In this document: positions 43,730 through 55,548 of the stretch, piece by piece
Numbering within the stretch: position 1 is the first letter of the stretch
How the letters are laid out: the number at the start of each line of letters is the position of its first letter
Origin: Ctenosaura bakeri
Lineage: Eukaryota; Chordata; Lepidosauria; Squamata; Iguanidae
Reading direction: 5' to 3'
Assembly: GCA_948474755.1 (NCBI GenBank)
Contig: CAOLHI010000419.1
Location: forward strand, 124,001-188,000
Length of the DNA: 64,000 nt
Made by a program: the position numbers and the translations under genes
Notes under the pieces: generated by a model
What the model was told of the DNA's origin: nothing
The model's input: the letters and a program-made list of their open reading frames with translations, nothing else
The model's database searches: none

Positions 43730-45620
43730 CTTTCTTGTCTACACATAGAGAAGAATTAAACATAAAAATTACTGAAGAGGAAGTGAAGCAAGAATTAGGC
43801 AGTTAATGTATAGCAAAGCCCCAGGAACAGATGACTTTTCATTTTATAGGAATGGCTTTACCTTTTATAGGAAATTTTCTGGTTTTCTGACACATAAATT
43901 AACTAGACTGTTCAAGAATATTTTGGAGAGTAAAAACATTCCAGATTGATGATGAGATGCCAGAGTTATCATAATTCTAAAACATAGAAAAGATAGTACA
44001 GAGGTAGAATCACATCATCTAATCTCGCTACTGAATCAGTACCAAAAACTGTTCAGTGCAGTATTAGCAGGAAGACTGAATAATACTATCTTTGGTTACA
44101 TACATTCTGATCGTATTGGTTGTGTTCATGGTCTCCATGTTTCAGATCCAATTAGGCAAACATTTAATATTGTAGCACCCAGAAAACTACTGGGGATATA
44201 TATACGATGCCTACAAGGCTTTTGATTTTCTTGAGTGGCCCTTTCTTTTTAGAGTTCCTAAGAAATACAACACAGATGACATTTTTTAAAAAAACCTGTA
44301 CATAAGTTATACAACATTTCAACAACTACTGTGAGAATTAACAACTCTGATTCTACAGGGTTTTTCTTCTTCGTTATTTTACAGTACTAAGCAGGAATGC
44401 CCACTATCTCCCATCTTATACATAACTTCATTAAAAACCCTGGTCCAAACTTTACACGAGAACCCAGAAATAAGGGGTATAGAATTGAACATAGAGAACA
44501 TCTTACTACTTTCTATGGGGATGATGTGGCTTTATTTTCAGCTTACCCTAGTGAAAATTTGTCAACAGTATTTAGAGAAATTAGTTACTATGGTAAATTA
44601 TCAAAATTAACTATAAACACTATGAAGACTGAGTCCCTTCACATAAATGTTAGTTCATTGATGCAAAGAATAATTAATCAGACTTTTCAAATTAAAACAG
44701 AATTAAAAGATGTTAACTTAGGAGTTCAAATTTATAAGAATTAATACTATTTTTAGCTATCATTTAATAATAAAGAAGGTTAAATGTGATGTAAAATGGA
44801 ATAAATTAGACTTGTCACTCCCACGTTGAATACAAGCAATCCAAATGACTGCATTCCAAATCTGTGTCTTTTCCAGATAATACCACTAATTCCCTATGAT
44901 AAAGTCTTGAACAACTGGCAAACAATATTAAATAAATTTATATTAAATTTAAAACCATCAATGTTATGAATGAATGTAATGTATATCAAAGTGCATAATA
45001 GGAAGTTGGGTATTTTTCAAAGAAATAGCCTTGTTAGGTGGGAAGGAAGGAAGGAAGGTGGAGGATAAAAAATGTACCAGCACCTTTGAGACTAACTGGT
45101 TTTTATTTTCACATGAGCTTTTGTGAATAAACCCAGTTCTTAAGATGCAGTACAGAGTGACAATAAATGAATACAGACTTAAGGATTTTTTTATCAGGAG
45201 AAGAGCCTTTTATCTTTCGAGGAAATGAAGCAGCTTTTGCACCCACACAGATAACTATCTAAAATTGGCAGATTTGGATAAATTGGCTCTGGATATGGCT
45301 GACCTCCAAGGAAATAGTATACAGATTGTATGATCTTCTCAATGAAATAACTACTTATATTGAAGGACTTAAAATGAACTGGTAATCATATTTCCAGGAA
45401 ACCATATGAGACAGAACCTGGGCAAAAATTGGTCCTCAAACCCATTTTGATAAGTTTCAACCCAAAATTCATTAAAAATTATTACACATATGGTACACTG
45501 GATTTACTAATCTACGGAAAAGCTCTCCCAGGTACTAACTCTCTCCCTCCACAGAACCTTACAGGCTATGGGTTTTAAAAACAAACAACTAATCATAGTA
45601 ACTCCAAAAACATAGAAAGA
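43730..45620 (+). mobile_element. L1-type LINE ORF2 fragment, decayed
   Basis: Broken plus-strand translation follows L1 reverse transcriptase order: SKAPGTDDF, LTRLFKNILESKNIPD, RVIIILKHRKDSTE, LSAVLAGRLNNTI-like and IRQTFNIV. The longest frame, 44397-44744, has LTTFYGDDVALFSA (YGDD at 44514-44525) and LSKLTINTMKTESL. Later pieces give LGVQI and WNKLDLSLPR, and around 45470-45600 a YTYGTLDLL-like end. Stops and indels are dense. A foreign segment at 45040-45170 interrupts it. Minus-strand or ORF1 portions are absent. Confidence 0.72.
45040..45170. repeat. GGAA run and short repeat inserted in the L1 relic
   Basis: (GGAA)n at about 45041-45057 is followed by CCAGCACCTTTGAGACTAAC and TCACATGAGCTTTTGTGAAT, words typical of an antisense reptile SINE/LINE tail. 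It interrupts L1 coding similarity. The family is not assigned. Confidence 0.4.
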
Positions 45621-45837
45621 AAAAGAAATTGGGTTGCAGATAAGCCGATTTTGAAATACAAATATTTATTTATTAAAAGATAGAGAAGCATATTGCAGCA
45701 GAATCTAACAGAAAAATCTGTGTTCAATACAGGTTCTTTCTCAAAAGAAAAGAGGAGAATACCACAAGTGCTAAGAACCCTACTCCTGACCGAGGTGGGT
45801 AAAGGTGCACAGCTAAGCTTAAGGGACTGAAGAATCA

Positions 45838-46040
45838 GGCTATTTCTGCCCTACACTGTTAGAGTGCTATTATTCCACTTTCAACATCCTGTGTAATTCT
45901 GAGGTTTGTAGTTTACTGAGGCCAAAGAGCATTCTGGCCGAGAATTCTAAAGGCCCCTCCCTAAACTGCAAACCCCAGGATTCCAAAGAACATTGAAAGT
46001 GGAATAATAGCACTATAACAGTGTAGTGTGGAAGTGGTCT
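45838..46040. mobile_element. Palindromic MITE, family A (long form)
   Basis: Left arm CTATTTCTGCCCTACACTGT and right arm ACAGTGTAGTGTGGAAGTGG are inverted; the centre contains CCGAGAATTCTAAAGGCCC. No clean TSD. The 84-codon minus frame within it is chance. Confidence 0.78.
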
Positions 46041-47255
46041 AAGACACATAGGCATTCCCTCATCCTCCAATGGGAAGAAGAGTCCAGTTGGCTGGATGAT
46101 TAAAAACCGTCCAGTTGGTGGCAAATTCTTGTCTTGGGAGACTCTCTGTGATTCTTTCAGGGTCTTTCTGCTCTGTTTCCAAAAGTGTCTCCTTTGGTGT
46201 TCTTCAGCCTCCTCTTTTCAGCCTTTTTCTATCTGCAGAACTGTGTCTGCAAGCAGGCTTTTTTCTTCTCTTAGGGAAAGGCAGCTTCCTAAGTCTTTCT
46301 CCAACCCCTCTCTCTCATTCTCCCTCTCTCTCTCTTTAACCCTTTCCTAACTTGGGAGCTGTCACTTGGATTCAAGGGGACATCTCCTGGGAGGGGGTAA
46401 CATAACCTTAATGTTACACTCTGGAGATTCAAAGTGTTGATTTGAATGTGACTTCTGCTTGTTATCCTCTGAGTACTGGTAACAACTCTTAGGTGGCCTG
46501 AGGAGGTGCAAACAATAGATACTATGTACATAGGACAAAGCCAGTCTGAAAGAGCCATTTGCTCTCCTTCAAATCTAGATGGGATTTCCTAACATCTCTG
46601 GACAACGCACATTACCTTACAATGGGAGTTATACCAGTCTGAGGAAGTTTTGCAGGGCTTCCATTCAGTGGAAGTGAACAAGTCAGTTAAGCACTGATTG
46701 TTCTCCCAAATACAACAAGGGGCCATTTCCTTGTCAGCAATGTGGGCGGCAGCAGTGGTGGTGAGAATGTTCCAGCTTTTATTTTAAAATGAGTCCAGAC
46801 TTCTCAAGATGGCCATGAACTCCAGGCAACAGCACATTGCTTTGCCCTGCAAGTATGCAGACTATGGCAAGAGGAAACTCCCATCCTGATGCATCTAAGT
46901 CTACTTGAAATTAATATCTACCAAGCATAACTCATAACAAGATTTCCAGAATTAAAAGTGTGGGGTTAGGATTTTGTTGGGGAGACTGTGGTTCTAGGGG
47001 CACACACTGCTGTATCTAGTGCTACTGCCCAATTGTTAGTTCCTTCTGGAATATAAACTTATTCATGAACTTTCCTTTATACTAATGCCAGTTCTGAAGA
47101 ATCCTAAGCTATGCCTTCTAGATCTTTTTGAAGGAAATAGTGAAAGTCTTTTATATAAAGACCTTGTGATATTTTGCATTCTGGCTGCTTGACTGGTAAT
47201 AGCTCAAGAATGGAAAGATGGTCACAATTATTTATGATCTGTATGGTATAAAAAG
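46041..47255. other. No gene recognised
   Basis: A pyrimidine-rich stretch (46200-46345, (CT)n near 46310) may belong to an old repeat. No domain or terminus was identified. Confidence 0.4.
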
Positions 47256-47511
47256 TAGGGATGGGACAAATCCAGAATTTTCCAAAACCGAATCTGGGTC
47301 AGAATCCCTGGAAGGTTCTGGGAATCCATGAGTCTTGAATCTTTCGAATCCCTTTTTTTTAAAAAGGATTTTAAAAGCAAGGGAAAGAAGGATAATTTTG
47401 GCAAGAAATGCTCCTTCAGCCTTAGCAAAAGCCTAGGCAAAAGCAAACCTCCCTCTGAAGAAATCTGGCCAGGACAATTGTCATAGTTTTGCCTCAGGAT
47501 CTCCCCATGTC

Positions 47512-47580
47512 ATGAAGGCCCTTTGTACACAGGCAGGAAAACGTGAATTAATCCCACATTTTCCTGCCTGTGTAAACAGG
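47512..47580. repeat. Short inverted repeat nested in the hAT element
   Basis: TTGTACACAGGCAGGAAAA is mirrored by TTTTCCTGCCTGTGTAAACA around a 20-bp centre, an approximately 68-bp hairpin resembling a minimal MITE. Confidence 0.7.
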
Positions 47581-47612
47581 ACCACTACAGTACAGAGATA
47601 ATGCAGGTCAAA

Positions 47613-47768
47613 ACTGGCTTTTCTTTGCACAGCTCCTTCTGGCATCCTGGGGTTTGTAGTTTGAAGATGCACCAGCAAACTTTGGCAGAGAAGGCTGTGA
47701 CACCTGGTAAGAGTACAAACCCCAGAATTGTGTCTGAAAGAGCTTTGTAAGGGAGCTATGCAAAGGAA
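47613..47768. mobile_element. Small palindromic MITE nested in the hAT element
   Basis: TTCTTTGCACAGCTCCTTCT at the left and GGGAGCTATGCAAAGGAA at the right are inverted, and inner TCCTGGGGTTTGTAGT mirrors ACAAACCCCAGAATT. It resembles family A centrally but has different termini. Confidence 0.6.
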
Positions 47769-48131
47769 TGTTTCAGCTGTCCTTGAAATCTCAAGCTTGT
47801 AGCTTCCAGTCAAGTGCTGAACTTAAATATGAAATGTTTAATTTAAATATCTTAGAATACAGCCCTAGATGTATTTTGTGAAATTGTTAGCAAAGGCCAT
47901 TATTATTCCAAGGGCAAAATTCACCTACTTGCCATCTCCCCTTGTGTGTCTAGTTTCCCAAATTTTCAGGTGTCCTGGTCTCCCAGGTTTTCAGGCGTTC
48001 TGGTCTCCAACTGTTTGGGTGGTGGATGCGAATGATTCGGTTTGCCTATTTTGGCACAGGGATTCAGATTCCCAAATCTCGAATCCGTGCCAAGGATTCA
48101 AGGATTCGGTTGGCCCATCCCTAATAAAAAG

Positions 48132-48355
48132 ATATGGTTTAAAGATACTATGGAAAAAATATTCTAAAATATCTTGAGTAAAGAAAAAGTTGAACCTGAT
48201 GCATCTTATTTAAGCCAGTACTCATTTATTCAATATGTCAACAATGAAAACACAGATACCAGAGATCCAAATCCAGATAAATAAAGGCAAAAATAAGTGG
48301 GTTTGAAGGGAGGAAGCCAATTTGGATAACATGGACTGTTTTATCTTATTATGGA
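48132..48355. other. Flank between hAT element and LTR
   Basis: Nothing recognisable. Confidence 0.35.
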
Positions 48356-48359
48356 ATCT

Positions 48360-49200
48360 TGTTACTGTGGTTTCTAGCCCGGACTTGGGGGATATTAGAT
48401 ATCACTTTGATATCAATAATTCGGCCTTCTTTACCTATTCCTCTCCATGTGCTATGTGGTCTCCCAGACAAGCTCACAGACAGGCACGGCCGCTAATCGC
48501 TGTAATATTCCAAACAATACAGGCTGGTCAGAAATAGCCGTCCCGCCACTTCAGGAGACCTCAAAGGCAAGTACTCTATTATGTATGCATACTACTTACA
48601 AAGAACTCCTTGCCCCGAGCAGGCAGCTTGATTAGAAGAATCCTCATACTGGATACTCTATTGTCGATTTGGACTTAATCATGCTAATTTCTGACCTTTT
48701 GGAGGATTTGTCTCCAGCCTGAAACTCATTGTTTTCCCCAAGTACGGACTAGCCTACGGCCACATTTTCCCCTATAAAAACCCCTGACTTTGAGCACTTC
48801 TTTGGATTGCTCAGATTGCTCTTGACTTCCATCCCGCCTTGCTGCTGCTTTGCTTGGCGAGCCTTCCCCTCAGTCTCATGTACTGAGACTCCATACCTCC
48901 AAACTTCTGCTGCAGACTACCTGGGCTTCAGGACAGGTGTAGTATTACCCAAACCAACAACTCCTCTTAAAAATCCCTCTAGCCCACTCCAACATTTATT
49001 TCTATAGTTATCTGTGTGAGTGTGTTGCATACACTGTTTGATTGTATTTTAATAAAGATCACAATTATTCTTTCAATTCTGTTTGCTCCTTGGCTCAGCC
49101 TGACCCTGTAGACATTGGGTAAAAGATCTCGCTCCGTTGCCCTGCCTCTCGTATTGCTAGCTTGTGCTCTTTGCTTATTTCCCCAACTTTTATGTTAACA
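48360..49200 (+). repeat. Solo LTR, same family as 29201-30137
   Basis: Putative start TGTTACTG and end GTTAACA. It holds TATAAAA at 48773-48779, AATAAA at 49051-49056 and a U5 that aligns with the other copy. Candidate flanks AATCT and ATTCT differ at one base, and the right flank continues as a Helitron-like sequence, so the LTR may have landed in that element. The left boundary is less certain than the right. Confidence 0.58.
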
Positions 49201-49332
49201 ATTCTGAATACAAACTGTATTGGAAAATATGGGGAAAAGTTACAGGTCAGTACTTGTAACCTGTCAGAAGACAGTTTGGTGAGTTCTTAAGAGGAAAATA
49301 AAATCCCAGGCAATGCTGGGTAAATACGCTAG
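49201..49332 (+). mobile_element. Helitron-like 3' end, second copy
   Basis: ATTCTGAATACAAACTGTAT..GGAAAATATGGGGAAAAGTT matches 24263-24330. It ends with hairpin CCCAGGCAATGCTGGG and CTAG (49329-49332) followed by T, the Helitron terminus. Confidence 0.62.
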
Positions 49333-50177
49333 TTTAAACTTAAAACTGCTCTATTTGGTTCAAAGGGGAGGTGAGAGGTTCCATTTTAAAAACAAATAGG
49401 TTCGAGGACAAAGATAAACAAATCCTTCCCTCTTCTGGAACGTACCTTCCCTGTGAGACCTGTCCCCATTCAGTTGTGTGTCAACCAAAGTTATGAGGGA
49501 CTGCTATGGGAAGGCAAATGGTAGTAGTGGTTCTTATCTGTGCATTTATTTTCCTTTTTTGATTAACCTATTCTATCTTTCTATCTGACTGGGGCAATTT
49601 CATGTTCTACCACTCACTCCTGACCACTGTATTTTGTTTGGTCTGGTGCTGGCTGGTTATGATTAATTAAGCTTTGTGTCTAGTACATTATCTTTCCAAG
49701 CTTTCCATAGTGTAGACTCATTGTTTAGCAATTGATTCAATGGGTTTCTTGGAGACTACCAATAGGATGTAGGCCTAGGTCTTAAAATGTGTGTTTTTCC
49801 CCTTCTGTACTAATAATAATTAATATGTATTTTCCCTGCTTCAAAAGATAGATTTAAATACACATTTAATTTGTTTAAACTGCTGAGGGCTGCATTTATA
49901 GAAGCGTGTGATCCAGTGGAAAGGAAGGTGGAGAGCAATTATTGATGGAAATTTATAGGCTCTAGCAGATAAATCAGTGAATAAGATACTCTTTTAACTT
50001 ATACATTTAAAAGCTATCAGAGATTTAGGCCAGGGCAATTTTATTCATAACCATAATTTCCTATAAGAATGCACATAGCACAACATTTCTATATTCAAAT
50101 GTATATTTCAAACATTTATGTAAATGCAGGTACTTGAATTTTTAGTTTTATAAATGTTTCTTCCTTTCCTTTTGCAC
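49333..50177. other. No gene recognised
   Basis: AT-rich, unique-looking. No frame above 60 codons. Confidence 0.42.
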
Positions 50178-50180
50178 TGA

Positions 50181-50347
50181 GGCCATTTCCGCACTAGCTT
50201 GTTATAGTGCTATGATTCCACTTTCAAAATCCTATGGAATCCTGGGGTTTGCAGTTTCTGCAGTTTCTGAAAACTGCAAACCCCAAGATTCCATAGGATG
50301 TTGAAAGTGGAATCATAGTGCTATAACATGCTAGTGTGGAAATGGCC
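50181..50347. mobile_element. Palindromic MITE, family A (short form), TSD TGA
   Basis: GGCCATTTCCGCACTAGCTT and AGCATGCTAGTGTGGAAATGGCC-type arms are inverted; TGA flanks at 50178-50180 and 50348-50350. The centre is a short CAGTTTCTGCAGTTTCTG. Confidence 0.87.
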
Positions 50348-50534
50348 TGAGTTTTGCATTTTTGATTCCAAGTTTGCCTTATGAATAAATGTGGTAGGCA
50401 TAGCCTTTTTCAAACAGAGTCAAATTCAACTGACAAAAGTCTTTAGGAATTAACATGTTATATTAAACATGTTATGTATTCATTCAAGGTGCAAAATGCT
50501 AGGAAATTGAACAATATGCATGTGGCATAGTATT

Positions 50535-50745
50535 ACTGAGCCGGTAGAAGGTAGTGCTATGACTGTGGCACTAGAGGTTCAGGAAGTCAGAATTCAAATC
50601 CCCACTCAGCCATGGAAACCCACTGGGTGGCCTTGGGCAAGTCACACTTTCTCATTCTTAGAAGAAGGCAAAGGCAAACCTTTGAATAAATCTTGCCAAG
50701 AAAAAACTGTGATAGAGTTACCATAAACAGAGTTGAAGGGACATA
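50535..50745 (+). mobile_element. Sauria-type tRNA-derived SINE
   Basis: Box-B-like AGAATTCAAATCCCC, body CAGCCATGGAAACCCACTGG and CCTTGGGCAAGTCACACTTT, AAGGCAAAGGCAAACC, AAATCTTGCCAAGAAAA and tail TTACCATAAACAGAGTTGAA. It is the most complete copy of this SINE in the window. The overlapping 68-codon frame is not a gene. Confidence 0.83.
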
Positions 50746-51498
50746 ACTGTAACATGTATTAATATTTAGATATTTAGTTATTTAATTTATATATTGATTT
50801 TCTGTAAAAAAAAAAAAGGTAGTTGGTGGAGGTTTGGAGAAGAAAGAGGATCACATAATCTGATGCTGGCTTGTTGCAGCTAAGAAAAAAGAAGGGAGGA
50901 AAAATGCAAAGAGCCGCAGAAAGACAATATGGAAGACTTGATTAGAGTGTGTGAGGAACAGACTGAAGAAAAGAAGTTGTTAGAAACTGGAAATGAACTG
51001 GTCACCCTGGGTTTGTACGCAAAACATACATATTAACACTCATTTTTGATTCTGTGTGAACAGGTAGCTCAGTCGTGCAGTTATTCTATAGTTCAGAAAA
51101 ATGTTCTGCATATGCTCAGAGACACTCATAAGTCTGATTAAGAATTCTCCACCTTGGATTCACCAACCAATCTTGGTAGCCATTTATTTTTGCACTTTAA
51201 AATCTTATAATGGGAATGACCACATTAATCTTTACTCATTTTTTTCGATCTAGACAAGTAATCCAAAATGTCCTTCAGTTTGAAGTGTGAGTGAACATCT
51301 CATATAATAATACTGAATAATCCACTTTGTTCTCTAGAATGCCCTCCAGTTTGAAGGGTAAGCAAACAACATATAAGTTGGCACAAGTCAGTGGGTGGAA
51401 AGAAGAAAAACCAGATACATATCAAAGACAACATTAATGCAACAGGTTGCTAGTTTTCATGCCTTAGGACAACCTTCCTCAACCTGGATGTTTCCATA
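50746..51498. other. No gene recognised
   Basis: AT-rich, with an A run near 50806. No transposon terminus noticed. Confidence 0.4.
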
Positions 51499-51500
51499 TA

Positions 51501-51783
51501 CAGTCTGCCTTCCACATGTGCAGGTTTCACTTTTGTGGGTTTTGGTTATTCACAGATTGTTTGCTGTCACCTCTGCTGCCTCCCTATGTCATTTTTAACA
51601 GGGACTGCAAGCCTCATGAGACTGAGAAACTGCAAATGAGGCTTGTAAGTCCCTGTTTAAAATGGTGTGGGACAGTTGTGGAGGTGGCAATAAGCCCCAC
51701 CAACCACCCACTTCTGCTTTATGAAGGAACCCTGATGCCTCAAAGGAATCCATAGTGGGCTAGCAAATGTGGAGGGATGACTG
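51501..51783. mobile_element. Pogo/Tigger-like MITE, TA TSD
   Basis: CAGTCTGCCTTCCACATGTG at the left and CAAATGTGGAGGGATGACTG at the right are inverted, flanked by TA on both sides. An inner inverted repeat, AGGGACTGCAAGCCTCAT / ATGAGGCTTGTAAGTCCCT, makes it foldback-like. The termini match those of 42050-43260. Confidence 0.82.
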
Positions 51784-51785
51784 TA

Positions 51786-53474
51786 CATCACACTACAAAC
51801 TCTCCCTTCTCCACAGTCAGTGGAATTGTAGAATTTGTAGTCCTCTGCATCTGAAAAACTCCAGACAGGAAGGCAATATTAAAAAAATGAAAAGAAAAAA
51901 AGAGCACTGTTGAAGATACTATCAAAGAAAATGTGCCACCGGGGATAAAGGTGACAGGCAAATATGCCATTTTCCATAAATCCCATAGTTTGGACTAATG
52001 ATTCAATTAATAAATTAATATCTATTAATTTAGTGAATGAGATGTTTCCAACATTTGTGTTAGAAATATTATGCCTTTCCAACGTTAAAGAAAATAAATT
52101 AATATTCTCCTTTTCAATGAGCAACATTAACAAATTAATTTTTCAAATGCATGTTCCAAGCTTTGATTAAAACATAAAAATAGATTAAAAACAAAATTTC
52201 AAACTTTGCCATAGTTAGGCATCCAGTTATAAGGTAGTGGTAAAATCACTGACTGAAGTCCCAGATGTCTCTTTTCTATGAATTCAGGTTGAGACATCCA
52301 TACGTGTGCATGTCCCGTACATGTGTGGATGTGATTTTTTGGGGGGCACTGGGGGATTGATATTGCCGTGTTCTTTGCACAGTGCTCAAATAATGCCTCT
52401 GACTTACTTTAAAGCCTTGAAGCTGCCTTGTACAGGCATTCTGTCCTTCAAAATAAACAGGCAGGATTGGAGAAATGTCTGGTAATCCCTCTACCTCAAG
52501 CCAGATACACAATGAATACAGAAGTGCTGAGACCTTGTGGATTTCAGTGCTGATGTCATCATTATGTGTCTGGCTATGGGGGAGGTAGCCAGATTTTCTA
52601 TGATCCTGCTTGCTCACATTAAACATCAAAAGCCTATGTGAAGTGGCTTCAGGATGTAATGTAAGTTGGGAGTGGTATGAAGGTCAGTGTAGCATGAGGT
52701 CCGTTTGTGCATCTCTATATTTTGCTTGTCATAAGTCACCCTCTGGAATTGGAAGACTCAGACCCATAGGAGTCAGATTTTCAGGAGTTTATGATTCCAG
52801 ATAACAGTGACAGTTGGGAAACCACTCCCCAGCAGGAGGTGGCCGATATTAAGGACTCATCTCCATCCTTTGAAGATCACCAAAAAGACCAGGTAAGGCT
52901 ACACATATCTCAGCATCTGTTAAACAGGAAATGGTGACTCATTAAGCAGCTGGTGTGCAGAGATATCTGCCTATAAATCTCCCAGCACCTCCCTAGGGTC
53001 TTTCTTGCTTGTAACTGTTCTACCTTGATGACTGGCAGTACTTTCTGTGTTTGATCTTGGACTGGCTATGACTGACAATTCTGTGTTTTACTCCTTGTTC
53101 ACTTAATTTATTTGGATTACTGGTTTACTGTAATAACTTCTGGACAAGCTGATGAATTCCTTCTTGTTTGTTCTTTCATCTTGCTGGATAACCTGCAACT
53201 GACCTGGATGGATTAACTAGCTAACAGGTCTTGCTTATAACCATCTGACTCCTGGGTCACTTGCTGACTGGGTCATAGGACAATGCTGAATTGAGGCCAA
53301 ACTGAGTGTATCCAAATAAAGCTACTGTGAAACTGAAGATGACAATGGTAAATTCCTAAGGGACAACTAATATCATTTGGTTGGTGTTGATGCAATAACT
53401 GCCATGTTGGAGCTTGTGTGAACTTGGAATGATGTAAGTCCAATTGTGAGCCCCATCTAGAATATTGTTTGTTT
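51786..53474. other. No gene recognised
   Basis: Frames at 51788-52804 lack motifs. The CTTGGACTGGCTATGACTGA-type wording near 53000-53290 hints at an old unclassified repeat, but no boundary was found. Confidence 0.38.
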
Positions 53475-53911
53475 CTTTATTTGTTTGGTATCCTGCTTTT
53501 CTCCTGACACAGACTCAAAGTAGCTCACACTCTACATTAAAACAATACGACTAAAAACATTCTGAAATACAAAAATGAAAAAAGCATAAAATACAAATCA
53601 CTTAAAATCATTAGTTTAAAACAATTAATAGCACATTAAAACCTACTTCTTGCATTACCCTCATTAACTAAAAATTGAAGTCCTGTTTAAATAGAAAGGT
53701 CTTGACCTACCAACAAAAAGAGAGCATGGAGGAAGCTAATCAAGTCTCTGTTGGCTGAGTGTTCCATGGTCTGGGAGCAGTAACTGGGAAAGCTCTTCCC
53801 TATGTCCCCTGCAGCTGTACCTGTGAAGGTGGTGGAATGAGAGAAAGCCATCCCCTGATAACCTTAAAACTTGGGTGGGCTTTCCTTAAAGGTACCAGAT
53901 CCTGTCTGCTT

Positions 53912-54122
53912 TAATGGCAAGTGTCAAATGCAACAAATCTTGGAAGCTAAGTAGGGTCAGCCCTGGTTAGTACTTGGATGGGGGACCACCAATGAATACA
54001 AGGTACTGTAGGCTGTATTACAGAGGAAGGAACTGATAAAACCACCTTTGAGTATTTCTTGCCTAAGAAAACCCTATGAAATTAATGGGGCCACCATTAG
54101 TCAACTGATGACTTGTAGGCAC
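53912..54122 (+). mobile_element. 5S rRNA-derived SINE with Sauria-like tail, inserted in L2
   Basis: ATCTTGGAAGCTAAGTAGGG, CCTGGTTAGTACTTGGATGG and GGGACCACCAATGAATAC, then TACTGTAGGCTG (53937-54018), correspond to about nt 45-119 of vertebrate 5S rRNA, including most of its internal promoter. The following about 100 bp (AAACCACCTTTGAGTATTTC, TTGCCTAAGAAAACCCTATG, CAACTGATGACTTGTAGGC) match the SINE tail seen in Sauria-type copies. It interrupts L2 coding. It is not a 5S gene: the 5' third is missing. Confidence 0.8.
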
Positions 54123-54476
54123 ACATACCCACACGGGCTTATATAAGGAGAAATGGTGTTTCAGACAGCCTGGACCTAGACTGTATAGGAGTTTATAGGT
54201 CAGAACTAGCACTTTCAATTCTGCCCAGAAACAGAATGGTAGCCAGTGAAGCTGTTTCAGCAAGGGAGTTATATGCTCCCTATCACCAGCCCCAGTCAGC
54301 AGTCTAGCCACAGAATTTTGGACCTGCTGAAGTTTCTGAAAAGTTTCCAAAGGTAGACCCAGATAGTGTGTGTTATGATAATCCAAACGACGTGTAATCA
54401 AGATGTGCTATCTTGGCCAAATCTGACTTCTCATGGAATGGGCATAGTTGGCATACTAGTTTTAATTGTGAAAATG

Positions 54477-54866
54477 AAGCAGACAACAGAGATCAGACCC
54501 TTCGGTTTTGAAAGGAGTTATTTATTAGCCATCGAGTCTTGGCTGGAATTGCTTCCAAAAGTCCGAGCCCTCCTTTAATTGAGTTCACAACCATTTATAC
54601 ATTTTTAGTACAGTGTTATCTCCTATTCAGGAGAAAGAACAGAAGTGCTACAAAGATCATCAGTTTCGTTTTCTTACTACAATAAGCTTTTCTCGAATGT
54701 TGCAAGTCTGATGTATCGAGGCTAAGGCAGCAGTAGCAAGCCAACAACATTCCATTCCCACAAGGTGCAATTGTATTAGTTGCATACACAGAGAGAAATG
54801 ACTACAAGCTGCAGAGAGAATTAACTGTTTACAGAGAGAATTGACTGTTTATCCCTTACAAAAACA
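54477..54866 (-). repeat. Solo LTR (390 bp, TAAT TSD) inside L2
   Basis: On the minus strand it starts TGTTTTTGTAAGGGATAAAC and ends GCTTCATTTTCACA. TAAT flanks both sides (54473-54476 and 54867-54870). TATAAAT (plus 54593-54599) precedes AATAAA (plus 54521-54526), with a short U5 of about 45 bp. A 4-bp TSD and this layout suggest a class I retroviral-type LTR, though a gypsy origin is possible. The U3 has a repeated CAGTCAATTCTCTCTG / CAGTTAATTCTCTCTG motif. Confidence 0.78.
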
Positions 54867-55548
54867 TAATCCCAGCCACTACTGAAACCTGGGCTTCCAG
54901 ACTTGGAGTTGAGTCCAAGAGTACACCCACACTATGAACCTGAGATTTCAAGAGAAGTGAAACCTTGTCCACTACAGACTGAATCCCTATTCCTTGATCT
55001 GCCTTCTGACTGACCAAGACCATATTGTCTTGTCTGGATTAAGTTTCAATTTGTGCACCCTCATCCAGTCCATTACTGACAACAGATACTTGTTTAGTAC
55101 TGAAACTTTTCCTTGGAGTCAGATGGAAAGGAGAGATTATCTTTCTAGTGACAATGAACCCCCAAATCTCTGGTCAACTTCTCCCAGTGGTTTCATGTAG
55201 ATGTTAAACAGTATGGGGGACAGAACTGAATCCTGAGGAACACCACAGAGGTCTTAAAGAGGAGTTCCCCAGCACCACCTTCTGTGTACACCCCTCCAGG
55301 AAGGACTGAAGCCACAATAAAACAGTACCTCCTATACTCATTCCAGAAAGGTGGCCCAGATGAATGCCAGGGTCAATGATATCAAAATCTGCTGAAATGT
55401 CCAGTGGAACCAACAGGGGCACACTCCCCCTGTCCAGTTCCCAAGATAGGGAATCTACCAAAGCAATCAAACTGTCTCTCTTTTATAACTTGGCCTGAAG
55501 CCAGAATGATGACAATTGGTAGCGTGACCTATAGCCCAGAAGCTGCTC

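Larger units (their letters stand above)
47256..48123. mobile_element. hAT-type non-autonomous element with perfect 8-bp TSD
   Basis: It begins TAGGGATGGGACAAATCC and ends GGATTCGGTTGGCCCATCCCTA, inverted over the outer 10-12 bp. ATAAAAAG occurs directly outside both ends (47248-47255 and 48124-48131). An 8-bp duplication is diagnostic for hAT. The inner parts repeat GAATC/GATTC-rich words near both ends. Two smaller palindromic elements are nested within. No transposase remains. Confidence 0.85.
53475..55500 (-). mobile_element. L2-type LINE, interrupted by a SINE and a solo LTR
   Basis: Minus strand, right to left. ALVDSLSWELDRGSVPLLVPLDISADFDIID and GGTVLLWLQSFLEGCTQKVVLG (frame 55204-55470) come first, then a degraded HKLKLNPDK region (about 54890-55060). 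A broken section follows holding the solo LTR 54477-54866. RRLDYHNTHYLGLPLETFQKLQQVQNSVARLLTGA to LGPGCL (frame 54063-54401) is next, then a break by the 5S-derived SINE. Last come SGTFKESPPKF, SANRDLISFLHALFLLVGQDLS and the 3' end GTATCCTGC-type tail near 53475. This is a longer copy of the LINE family at 1960-3083. Confidence 0.82.

Noticed and set aside
53937..54020. 5S rRNA gene
   Set aside because: The 5' third is absent and a SINE tail follows immediately.
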